A program made the position numbers and the translations under genes. The notes beneath the pieces are model-generated. The model was given only the letters and a program-made list of their open reading frames with translations. It was not told where the DNA came from and searched no databases. From Ruminococcaceae bacterium UBA2857 (GTDB lineage: Bacteria; Bacillota; Clostridia; Oscillospirales; Acutalibacteraceae), in NCBI GenBank assembly GCA_002350705.1, contig DEFH01000057.1, positions 10,758 through 74,757 of the forward strand: a DNA stretch of 64,000 nt, given 5' to 3'. How positions within the stretch are numbered: the first letter of the stretch is position 1; each line of letters begins with the position of its first letter. Positions 1 to 6,976 of this stretch are shown in pieces.

Positions 1-39
1 CCTGTCATTTTTACTTTTTCTATAGTTTAACCATTTTCT

Positions 40-72
40 TCAATTATATTATAATGCTCATTTCTTGTCAAT
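40..72 (-). promoter_or_regulatory. Consensus vegetative promoter reading out of the left edge
   Basis: On the minus strand a TTGACA box (66-71) is followed after exactly 17 bp by TATAAT (43-48). It lies just downstream of the yqfD stop and reads leftward out of the window. In many Clostridia and Bacilli a phoH-like gene follows yqfD, so this may drive that gene, but the gene itself is not visible here. Confidence 0.6.
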
Positions 73-73
73 T

Positions 74-1276
74 CTATTTCAACCGATAAAATGTTTCCTT
101 GACCTGTATCGGACTTTTTTCTGCTACATCTTCCTCTATTTCATAATCTACTGTTAGAATATAATTTCTCTTATCTGAGGAAAATTGGTATTGGCTATTC
201 AAAATAGTTGCCTTTTCTGCACTGTAAAGCATAAAAAATTCGTATAATTGCAATTTGTTTTTCAACACTTTTTTTGCCTGTTTTTCTTTAAAAACGACCT
301 TCTGCTTCTCATATTGTTCAAAATGCTCTCTTAGAAAATATATTGGCACACGTTTTTCTAATAAAATCAATTGCTGCCTTTCCAACTGCATAGTATATTT
401 TTCTTTTAGTGTGCCGCTCAGTGTCATCGGTAATTCCACTCCCATAATATTTATACTGACTTTATCCGTACTTTCCATACTTTTCTTCCAAAACTCATAC
501 TCCTTAGGAATTGTTAATGTAATACTTCTTCGAGTTTGAGCATAAATACGGGCTTCGCTATTTACCAAATCTGATGAACCATCTGTATACTCTACCACAC
601 CACTGACAAGCATTTGTCCTTTTTTAATTCCCTCTCCAATTTTTATTTGTGCTGTACCGTTTCTTACTTCCATTCTTGTTACCGTACCATCCGCACGGGA
701 TTTGATATTAAACACATTCATTTCTTCTTGCTGTTCTGTTTGCATACTTGGACTGACTTTCACTTCCGCTTCTGTTCCAATGACATTAATAGTAATCCAA
801 CTGATACGATTATCACTTGCAAACAGTGCATTTTTAACATACTCCTCTTCAAAACTATCAAGTCTTGCTCCTTCATACATACCGTATTTCTTCATTTCCT
901 GCCGCAATTCATATTCATTGATATAAGACGGTACATCTACCCTGATATTCCATACAAATCCTGTCAGATAATGAATAGCTGCTCCCCATAATACCAATCC
1001 TATGATTAATCCACATCTTCCTCTGTATCTCTTTAAAAGAAATGGCAAGCCGTGATATGCAATGATATACAGTTCAGACATCGTCCGCTCTGCTATCCGA
1101 TACAGATATTTTAAATCACTTTTTCGCACACCTGCTCCAAAAAGCTCTTTACCGCTTTTGAAATTCCACATATTGATACCGTTTTTATATGCCATATTTA
1201 AAAATCTTTCGGGAGATGTGTCTTTTACTTCAAATTCCACCCATCCGAGTAACCATCTTAATAATTTTATTACCAA
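74..1276 (-). CDS. yqfD: Sporulation protein YqfD
   Basis: This 400-residue protein matches the YqfD family of endospore formers, which acts with YqfC in the mother cell during sporulation; the biochemical role is not established. A short N-terminal soluble region is followed by one membrane segment at about residues 87-108 (GLIIGLVLWGAAIHYLTGFVW) and then a large, presumably extracytoplasmic domain, which is the usual layout. The start is TTG, supported by a strong GGAGGTGAGG ribosome-binding site seven bases upstream; no better ATG is available. It lies 16 bp after yqfC, so the two form an operon. The family call is confident; the molecular function is unknown. Confidence 0.9.
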   Translation of the reverse strand: MVIKLLRWLLGWVEFEVKDTSPERFLNMAYKNGINMWNFKSGKELFGAGVRKSDLKYLYRIAERTMSELYIIAYHGLPFLLKRYRGRCGLIIGLVLWGAAIHYLTGFVWNIRVDVPSYINEYELRQEMKKYGMYEGARLDSFEEEYVKNALFASDNRISWITINVIGTEAEVKVSPSMQTEQQEEMNVFNIKSRADGTVTRMEVRNGTAQIKIGEGIKKGQMLVSGVVEYTDGSSDLVNSEARIYAQTRRSITLTIPKEYEFWKKSMESTDKVSINIMGVELPMTLSGTLKEKYTMQLERQQLILLEKRVPIYFLREHFEQYEKQKVVFKEKQAKKVLKNKLQLYEFFMLYSAEKATILNSQYQFSSDKRNYILTVDYEIEEDVAEKSPIQVKETFYRLK

Positions 1277-1292
1277 TTTTCCTCACCTCCAT

Positions 1293-1544
1293 TTACATAA
1301 TATATTCGATTGCCGTGATAAATCCATGTATCACTACGTCACAATCACGCATACACTGAATATGCAATCCTCTTCCTGTAAAACCAATAATATATTTCCC
1401 TACGTTGATTTTGATAGAGGTATCTCCATATTCTACTACTCCCCTGTTCCCTTCCAGTATAACTTCTCGGTTGCCGCTGATTTCCATATGCACAGAATCT
1501 AAATTTGCCGCCAACACTGTCATATCTCTCTGATTTTTCTTCAT
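1293..1544 (-). CDS. yqfC: Sporulation protein YqfC (YabP/YqfC family)
   Basis: An 83-residue small protein of the YabP/YqfC family, rich in beta strands and with the typical motif around VEYGDTSIKINVGKYIIGFTG, near the usual family length. It precedes yqfD by 16 bp, the standard arrangement in spore formers, and is expected to be expressed in the mother cell. The start ATG follows an AGGTGA ribosome-binding site. The intergenic region shared with the divergent ylbJ-like gene has no obvious consensus vegetative promoter, which fits control by a sporulation sigma factor, although I could not identify a convincing SigE box. Confidence 0.88.
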   Translation of the reverse strand: MKKNQRDMTVLAANLDSVHMEISGNREVILEGNRGVVEYGDTSIKINVGKYIIGFTGRGLHIQCMRDCDVVIHGFITAIEYIM

Positions 1545-1581
1545 ATATATAAATCACCTGCCGTTATCGCTTTATACAATA

Positions 1582-1611
1582 ATTATGCATGGTACGTTCG
1601 GCATTATGCAT
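1582..1611. promoter_or_regulatory. Direct repeat ATTATGCAT x2 in the divergent yqfC/ylbJ region
   Basis: The nonamer ATTATGCAT occurs at 1582-1590 and again at 1603-1611, a centre-to-centre distance of 21 bp, which puts both copies on the same face of the helix. It sits between the two divergent sporulation genes. It may be a binding site for a sporulation regulator; which protein would bind is unknown. Confidence 0.35.
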
Positions 1612-1628
1612 CTGAACAGGGGGCTGTT

Positions 1629-2672
1629 ATGAGGAAAATTACTGCACTGATTTTCTCTGTTATCGGAATTGTTATATTCATTGTCTTTCCCCAAGCTGTC
1701 ACACAAGGTATTTCTGAAGGTATGAAAAATTCTGCCCGACTTTTGATACCTTCCCTGTTTCCGTTCATGGTTGTATCCTCTTTTATTATCCGTTCGGGAG
1801 CTTATGAATCAACAGAAAAATTTCTGTCTCCTTTGACAAAGCTTTTAAAACTACCCACATGTGCCTCTTTTGCGGTTATCCTCAGTATGATTGGCGGTTT
1901 TCCCGTTGGGGCAAAATGTATCCGCCTTTTATACGAAAAAAAATGTATTACACCAACTCAGGCTGAAAGAATGTCATATTTCTGTGTCTGTTCAGGCCCA
2001 GCTTTTCTGATGACAGCTGTCGGTACACTCTTGCTACACAGTACTATTGCAGGAATTATCCTCTATTTGACTCAGATTCTGTCAGTGATTTTGCTAGGCA
2101 TTATTACACGATTTTTATGCAAAGATGATTTAAAATTCTCTTCGCTCTCCCGTACAGAACAATCACCGGATCTAATACAAACCTTTATTCTTTCCTGTTC
2201 TGACGGTGCAAATGCTATTATTGAATTGACCGCACTCGTTGCTATATTTTCTATGGGAATCAGTGTAATTTCCTCGCTGCATTTAGATAACCCCGTTATT
2301 TCTTTGTTTTTAGAAGTAACATCTGCCTGTAAGAGTCTTACTGATACAGGCTTTTCTTTATCATGGCTAGCGTTTGCCACAGGCTTCGGAGGACTCTGTG
2401 TACACTTTCAAATTTTCAGCATCTTTAAAGATATAAACATCCACAAGCTTCGTTTTGAATTATTCCGTTTGCTGAATGCTATTATATCCTGCTCACTTAC
2501 TTCTCTGATATGTCTGTTTGTCCATCCATCTGTACAGACTTTTGCTATTTCAGAAAATACTAAAGTAGAAATTACTTCTAACAGTCTTATTGGGTCTGTT
2601 TCTCTTGTATTTATGTCAAGTATTTTTCTTTTATCACTCAAAAACGGTAGTATCAAAAAACACATTATCTGA
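1629..2672 (+). CDS. YlbJ-like sporulation integral membrane protein (nucleoside-recognition domain)
   Basis: A 347-residue polytopic membrane protein with about eight hydrophobic segments. The N-terminal half contains the gate-domain signatures of the YlbJ/SpoVV group, including the serine/proline-rich LIPSLFPFMVVSSFI stretch near residues 40-55 and GGFPVGAKCIRLL near residue 90. In Bacillus, YlbJ (SpoVV) is a mother-cell membrane protein needed for passage of dipicolinic acid toward the forespore. It is somewhat shorter than Bacillus YlbJ (about 400 residues). It is divergent from yqfCD, has an AGGGGG ribosome-binding site, and is followed 27 bp later by asnB. The family is confident; the exact orthologue is less so. 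Confidence 0.75.
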   Translation: MRKITALIFSVIGIVIFIVFPQAVTQGISEGMKNSARLLIPSLFPFMVVSSFIIRSGAYESTEKFLSPLTKLLKLPTCASFAVILSMIGGFPVGAKCIRLLYEKKCITPTQAERMSYFCVCSGPAFLMTAVGTLLLHSTIAGIILYLTQILSVILLGIITRFLCKDDLKFSSLSRTEQSPDLIQTFILSCSDGANAIIELTALVAIFSMGISVISSLHLDNPVISLFLEVTSACKSLTDTGFSLSWLAFATGFGGLCVHFQIFSIFKDINIHKLRFELFRLLNAIISCSLTSLICLFVHPSVQTFAISENTKVEITSNSLIGSVSLVFMSSIFLLSLKNGSIKKHII

Positions 2673-2699
2673 ATATTGTATGTCATAGGAGGGATCACT

Positions 2700-4538
2700 A
2701 TGTGTGGAATTGCAGGTTGGTTTGACAAAACAATCCGTTTTGCTGAACATCAAAAAACCATTGACCAAATGAGTCAGACTCTTACAAAACGAGGTCCTGA
2801 CGACAAAGGACTTTATGTACAGGAACCCATCTGTCTGATTCACAGGAGACTTGCTGTCATAGACCCTGAAAACGGCAGTCAACCTATGCTTAAAACACAT
2901 CTCGGAAAAACCTTTGCCATTGCCTACAATGGTGAACTTTACAATACTTCTGAAATTAAACAGGAACTAATGTCACACGGCTACCAATTCGACACAAAAA
3001 ACGATACCGAAGTTGTCCTTACTTCCTATATACATTGGGGAGAGGACTGTGTTCAAAAACTCAACGGTATTTTTGCTTTTGCTGTATATAACCAAGACAA
3101 AAATACACTATTCCTCGCTCGTGACAGAATTGGTGTCAAACCTTTATTCTTTTATCATTACAACAATGGATTACTGTTCGGCTCGGAAGTAAAAGCTCTC
3201 CTTTCCAATCCTCTGGTTAAGCCTCAAATTGATGAACAGGGATTAATGGAACTATTTTTTGTATCTCCTGGCAGAACTCTCGGTCAGGGTATTTACAAAG
3301 GCATAGAAGAACTTTTCCCCGGAGAGTGTGCTTTATATGACGGCAAACATTTTACAAGAAAAAAATACTTCTCTTTAAAAGCACAAGAACATACCTCTGA
3401 TGTGAATCAAAGTATGAAAGAAATCCGTGAACTTCTGACAAATGCCGTTGAAAGACAATTAGTGTCCGATGTCCCGTTATGCTGTTTTTTGTCAGGTGGT
3501 CTGGATTCCAGCATTATTTCTTATATTGCGGCAAATTATAATCAACGCAATACCCTGCCTCCTATTGACACTTATTCCGTTGACTATACCGACAATGACA
3601 GATATTTTCAGAAAAGTCTGTTCCAGCCTACTTCCGACAGTGAATTTATTGACATTATGGTAAATGCCATTCACTCTCATCATCACAGCGTTGTCATTGA
3701 CAATACCGAACTTTTTTACGCTCTAACAAATGCCGTTGATGCAAGGGATTTTCCCGGTATGGTCGATGTTGACAGTTCTTTACTCCTTTTTTGTGATAAA
3801 ATCAAGCAGAATTTCACTGTTGGCCTATCCGGAGAATGTGCCGACGAATTATTCGGTGGTTATCCGTGGTATCATAATCATCAAATTCTTTTTGAAGACT
3901 GCTTCCCATGGTCTAGGTCACTGGACATCAGACGTTCTATTCTCAAAAAGGGATTTTTGCCTAAAGGAGAAGAATATGTACGTGAAAAATATCTTGATAC
4001 CTGTCGTCATACTGACAAACTTTCAACTGACACTCCGCTTGATGCACGAATGAGAGAAATGTTTTCTTTAAATTTTTACTGGTTCATGCAGACTCTGCTT
4101 GACAGAAAAGATCGCATGAGTATGTACAATGGTTTGGAAGTCAGAGTTCCTTTTTGTGATTACAGAATCGCAGAATATGCCTATAATCTGCCATGGGATA
4201 TCAAAGCTCTCAACGGACGGGAAAAAGGTATTGTCAGGGAAGCTTTTCGTGGTTATCTACCTGACAGCATTATTGACAGAAAAAAAAGTCCCTATCCCAA
4301 AACACATAATCCACTATATTTCAAACTGTGTGCGGACAAAGTAACAGAAATCCTTTCCGACAAGTCATCTCCTTTATATGAGATACTTAACAAAAACGGA
4401 GTACAAGCGATTATTGACCATCCCGATCAAATTTCTTCCCCATGGTACGGACAGTTAATGAAAGCTCCTCAGATACTTGCCTATATTATACAGCTTGATT
4501 ACTGGTTCAGAAAAAATTCCGTCACTGTTTCACTATAA
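2700..4538 (+). CDS. asnB: Glutamine-hydrolysing asparagine synthetase
   Basis: A 612-residue enzyme that makes asparagine from aspartate, glutamine and ATP. The correct start is the ATG giving MCGIAGWF, because Cys2 must become the N-terminal nucleophile of the class II glutaminase after Met removal; TAGGAGGG lies just upstream. The N-terminal glutaminase domain shows RGPDDKG and YNGELYN; the C-terminal synthetase domain shows the PP-loop SGGLDSS near residue 262 and LSGECADELFGGY further on. The length matches the family. The gene follows the ylbJ-like gene by 27 bp and ends at a strong shared terminator. Confidence 0.95.
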   Translation: MCGIAGWFDKTIRFAEHQKTIDQMSQTLTKRGPDDKGLYVQEPICLIHRRLAVIDPENGSQPMLKTHLGKTFAIAYNGELYNTSEIKQELMSHGYQFDTKNDTEVVLTSYIHWGEDCVQKLNGIFAFAVYNQDKNTLFLARDRIGVKPLFFYHYNNGLLFGSEVKALLSNPLVKPQIDEQGLMELFFVSPGRTLGQGIYKGIEELFPGECALYDGKHFTRKKYFSLKAQEHTSDVNQSMKEIRELLTNAVERQLVSDVPLCCFLSGGLDSSIISYIAANYNQRNTLPPIDTYSVDYTDNDRYFQKSLFQPTSDSEFIDIMVNAIHSHHHSVVIDNTELFYALTNAVDARDFPGMVDVDSSLLLFCDKIKQNFTVGLSGECADELFGGYPWYHNHQILFEDCFPWSRSLDIRRSILKKGFLPKGEEYVREKYLDTCRHTDKLSTDTPLDARMREMFSLNFYWFMQTLLDRKDRMSMYNGLEVRVPFCDYRIAEYAYNLPWDIKALNGREKGIVREAFRGYLPDSIIDRKKSPYPKTHNPLYFKLCADKVTEILSDKSSPLYEILNKNGVQAIIDHPDQISSPWYGQLMKAPQILAYIIQLDYWFRKNSVTVSL

Positions 4539-4539
4539 C

Positions 4540-4582
4540 AGCAAAAAAGTCTGCCGCCTCCATTGCGACAGACTTTTTTGCT
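4540..4582. terminator. Bidirectional terminator between asnB and cysK
   Basis: A long inverted repeat (AGCAAAAAAGTCTGYCGC arms around a 7-base loop) with A-rich and T-rich outer ends sits between the convergent asnB and cysK genes and can work in both directions. Confidence 0.9.
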
Positions 4583-5508
4583 TATGAAAATAACGGTGTG
4601 GAAAAATATCTTTCTGCGGTATCAGGTAAAATGGTAACAACTGTTTTACTTTCACCCAGTTTTTCCGCTAATTTAATCGCTGCTGCTACGTTTGTACCAC
4701 TGGAAATACCACACATGATACCTTCCAATGCCGCTAACTGTTTGGCTGTATTAATCGCATCTTCATCAGTGACAATATGAATATGGTCATAAATTTCTCT
4801 GTTCAGAATAGAAGGAATGATACCGTCACCGATTCCCATTTGTAGATGTGTACCTATTGTACCGCCTGCCAGAATTGCTGCATGTTCAGGCTCTACTGCC
4901 CATATCTCAATATCAGAGTACTGCTTTTTCAGTGTTTCTCCAATTCCTGTAATCGTGCCACCTGTGCCGATTCCCGAACAAAAGCCGTCTATTTTTCCTG
5001 CGGTCTGTTCCAGTATCTCCAACGCTGTAAAATATTTATGAGCATACGTATTATTTTCATTTTCAAATTGCTGCGGCACAAACACTTTCGGATTATTTGC
5101 CGCCATTTCCAATGCCGTATCCAGACATTTTTGAATACACTTTCCGATGTCTCCGTCATCATGAATCAGAATAACACTGGCTCCATAATGCTCTACCAGC
5201 TTTCTGCGTTCCTCGCTCACCGAATCCGGCATAATAATCACGGTCTTATATCCCTTAACTGCTCCTACCAATGCCAGTCCGATTCCCTGATTACCACTTG
5301 TCGGCTCTACAATAATAGTATCAGGGTGGATTTTTCCTTCTTTTTCCGCATTGATAATCATATTGTATGCTGTACGTGTCTTGATGGAACCTCCTACGTT
5401 CAGTCCCTCAAATTTTACCAGTATATCGGCACTGCCCGGCTTTATCATGCGGTTCAGCTTAATCATGGGTGTATGTCCCATCGCCTCTAAAATATTTTGA
5501 TATATCAT
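4582..5508 (-). CDS. cysK: Cysteine synthase (O-acetylserine sulfhydrylase)
   Basis: A 308-residue fold-type II PLP enzyme forming cysteine from O-acetylserine and sulfide. The PLP lysine is Lys43 in GGSIKTRTA; the substrate loop TSGNQG, the phosphate-binding GTGGTITG and the SSGTN motif near the C-terminus are all present. The lysine motif differs from the usual S-V-K-D-R (Thr replaces Asp), a variant that I believe also occurs in other clostridial members, so it does not exclude cysteine synthase. It has its own promoter just upstream (5550-5579) and an AGGTGA ribosome-binding site. A related beta-elimination or serine sulfhydrylase role cannot be excluded. Confidence 0.85.
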   Translation of the reverse strand: MIYQNILEAMGHTPMIKLNRMIKPGSADILVKFEGLNVGGSIKTRTAYNMIINAEKEGKIHPDTIIVEPTSGNQGIGLALVGAVKGYKTVIIMPDSVSEERRKLVEHYGASVILIHDDGDIGKCIQKCLDTALEMAANNPKVFVPQQFENENNTYAHKYFTALEILEQTAGKIDGFCSGIGTGGTITGIGETLKKQYSDIEIWAVEPEHAAILAGGTIGTHLQMGIGDGIIPSILNREIYDHIHIVTDEDAINTAKQLAALEGIMCGISSGTNVAAAIKLAEKLGESKTVVTILPDTAERYFSTPLFS

Positions 5509-5549
5509 ATTTCACCTGTCCCATTCTGTCAAAATTAATCATGTGTCCT

Positions 5550-5579
5550 ATTATAACATACTATACTGTAGCAAGTCAA
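5550..5579 (-). promoter_or_regulatory. cysK promoter
   Basis: Minus-strand TTGACT (5574-5579), an 18-bp spacer, then TATAAT (5550-5555), about 40 bp upstream of the cysK start. Confidence 0.7.
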
Positions 5580-5584
5580 ATCTT

Positions 5585-6466
5585 TCAAAAAAGAGATATG
5601 TCAAAATCCGGCACATAATCTTTTCTTGCAGACGATAGTTCCTGCACATATCCATCCATATTCAGTTCTTCAAAATGAAACAATACTTTATTATACTCTC
5701 TCGCCGTAATTTTGCGGTTAATTTCGGGATATTGCTCCGCTTTTCCCAGAGGTGTATACTGTGCCATCAGGCTAACAAGTATCTTCTCTGCGAAGTGTTC
5801 CTTTAGCCAATCCAGTACCATCATTGAATTTTTTGTATTTCCGGGCAGTATCAGATGTCGTACAATTGTTCCTTTCTGCATAATACCAACATCGTCAATG
5901 ACAGGATTACCGGTCTGACGTACCATTTCTGTAATTGCCTGCAATGCCATTTCCGGATAGTTTTCGGCATTGGAATATTTTTTTGCGGTATCATTTCCGG
6001 CATACTTCATATCCGGTAAATATATATCCACTATACCATCAAGTCTTTTCAGTGTTTCGACTTTTTCATAGCCGCCTGTGTTATATACAATGGGTATTTG
6101 CGGCTTATATATTTCAAAACATTTTATAATACTGTCTATATATGGTGTCGGACTGACAAGATTAATATTATGTACTCCTACCGCCTCTAACTTTTTTATC
6201 TGATCCGAAAGTTCTCTGATAGTCAGCGTCTTTCCATATCCTCCTACACTAATTTTTGAATTCTGACAGAACACACACGACAGCACGCAACCTGAAAAAA
6301 ATATCGCTCCAGAACCTTTTTGGCCGCTGATACACGGCTCTTCCCAGAAATGCGGAGCAATTCTGGCTACTTTCGGCAATGTTCCCTGACGACAGTAACC
6401 TTTTCCTGTGTATTCATTTCTTTCCGATCCGCACTCTCTCGGACACAAACAACAAAAAAATGCCAT
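5585..6466 (-). CDS. PflX-type radical SAM protein (PFL-activase-like)
   Basis: A 293-residue radical SAM protein of the PflX/COG1313 family, which is related to pyruvate formate-lyase activases but has no proven substrate. The cluster motif CxxxCxxC appears as SGCVLSCVFCQN near residues 58-70. An N-terminal cysteine-rich segment (CCLCPRECG, then GKGYCRQG) is typical of this family and absent from true PflA. The start ATG follows an AAAGGGAG ribosome-binding site. It lies downstream of the adhE operon but behind a terminator, and ahead of cysK. A genuine pflA is present elsewhere in the window (27663-28403), so this one probably has a different target. Confidence 0.85.
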   Translation of the reverse strand: MAFFCCLCPRECGSERNEYTGKGYCRQGTLPKVARIAPHFWEEPCISGQKGSGAIFFSGCVLSCVFCQNSKISVGGYGKTLTIRELSDQIKKLEAVGVHNINLVSPTPYIDSIIKCFEIYKPQIPIVYNTGGYEKVETLKRLDGIVDIYLPDMKYAGNDTAKKYSNAENYPEMALQAITEMVRQTGNPVIDDVGIMQKGTIVRHLILPGNTKNSMMVLDWLKEHFAEKILVSLMAQYTPLGKAEQYPEINRKITAREYNKVLFHFEELNMDGYVQELSSARKDYVPDFDISLF

Positions 6467-6496
6467 ACCTTTTCTCCCTTTCTTTTACTGCTAAAA

Positions 6497-6526
6497 GGAC
6501 GCTGTACATTTTCATGCACAACGTCC
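6497..6526 (-). terminator. Terminator of the adhE operon
   Basis: On the minus strand a GGACG-start stem of about 12 bp (two G-U wobbles) with an AUGAAAAU-type loop is followed by TTTT. It ends the adhE/mini-ADH transcript before the PflX-type gene. Confidence 0.75.
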
Positions 6527-6569
6527 CCTTGCAAATATGAGAAAAACAATTTGGTTGTATCACACGATA

Positions 6570-6962
6570 TTATGCAAACATTTCCTCAAATGCCAATTCC
6601 AGTAACGGCAGTTTATCTGATCTGTCTATGATGACCATATCTGCACACATCTCTATGTCATTTTCTGTCGGAACCGCCACCAGATATACTCCTTTGTCTT
6701 TCAAAAGAGCCAACATCTGCATCTCAGCCTTTCCGCCAATAGCTATCACCACATCAGGCTCAAACAAGTCTGCTTCTTCCATACATTTTTCGGGTATGCC
6801 GCTGTAAGTGATATGCTGTATGTCCAACTCGTTCAGCTTGCTTTCCACAAACTCCGAATTCCCTATGAGAAACGCTCTTTTCGTGCCTTTCAGCTCATCC
6901 AGAGCAATCGACAGACAGCCTTGTTTAAAATATATCTTCTCCGGTAAACTGATACAAGACAT
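6570..6962 (-). CDS. Mini paralogue of the AdhE alcohol dehydrogenase domain, probably non-catalytic
   Basis: A 130-residue protein that aligns along its whole length with the start of the iron-alcohol dehydrogenase half of the neighbouring AdhE (for example EKIYFKQGC/QKVYFKKGC, LFEPDVVIAIGG/LFEPDVIIALGG, VAVPT/VAIPT, DMVIID/NMAIID). Relative to AdhE it lacks several internal blocks: the GGGSAMDAGK dinucleotide motif is degraded to GGKAEMQM, the PTSSGTGSE segment is reduced to PTEN, and the iron-binding C-terminal helical domain is missing. It should therefore not oxidise or reduce substrates. It has an intact reading frame and a good GAGGGA ribosome-binding site, and starts 14 bp after the adhE stop within the same operon. 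It may be a decaying duplicate or a small regulator/partner of AdhE; the latter is speculation. Confidence 0.75.
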   Translation of the reverse strand: MSCISLPEKIYFKQGCLSIALDELKGTKRAFLIGNSEFVESKLNELDIQHITYSGIPEKCMEEADLFEPDVVIAIGGKAEMQMLALLKDKGVYLVAVPTENDIEMCADMVIIDRSDKLPLLELAFEEMFA

Positions 6963-6976
6963 GATTTATCCCTCAA

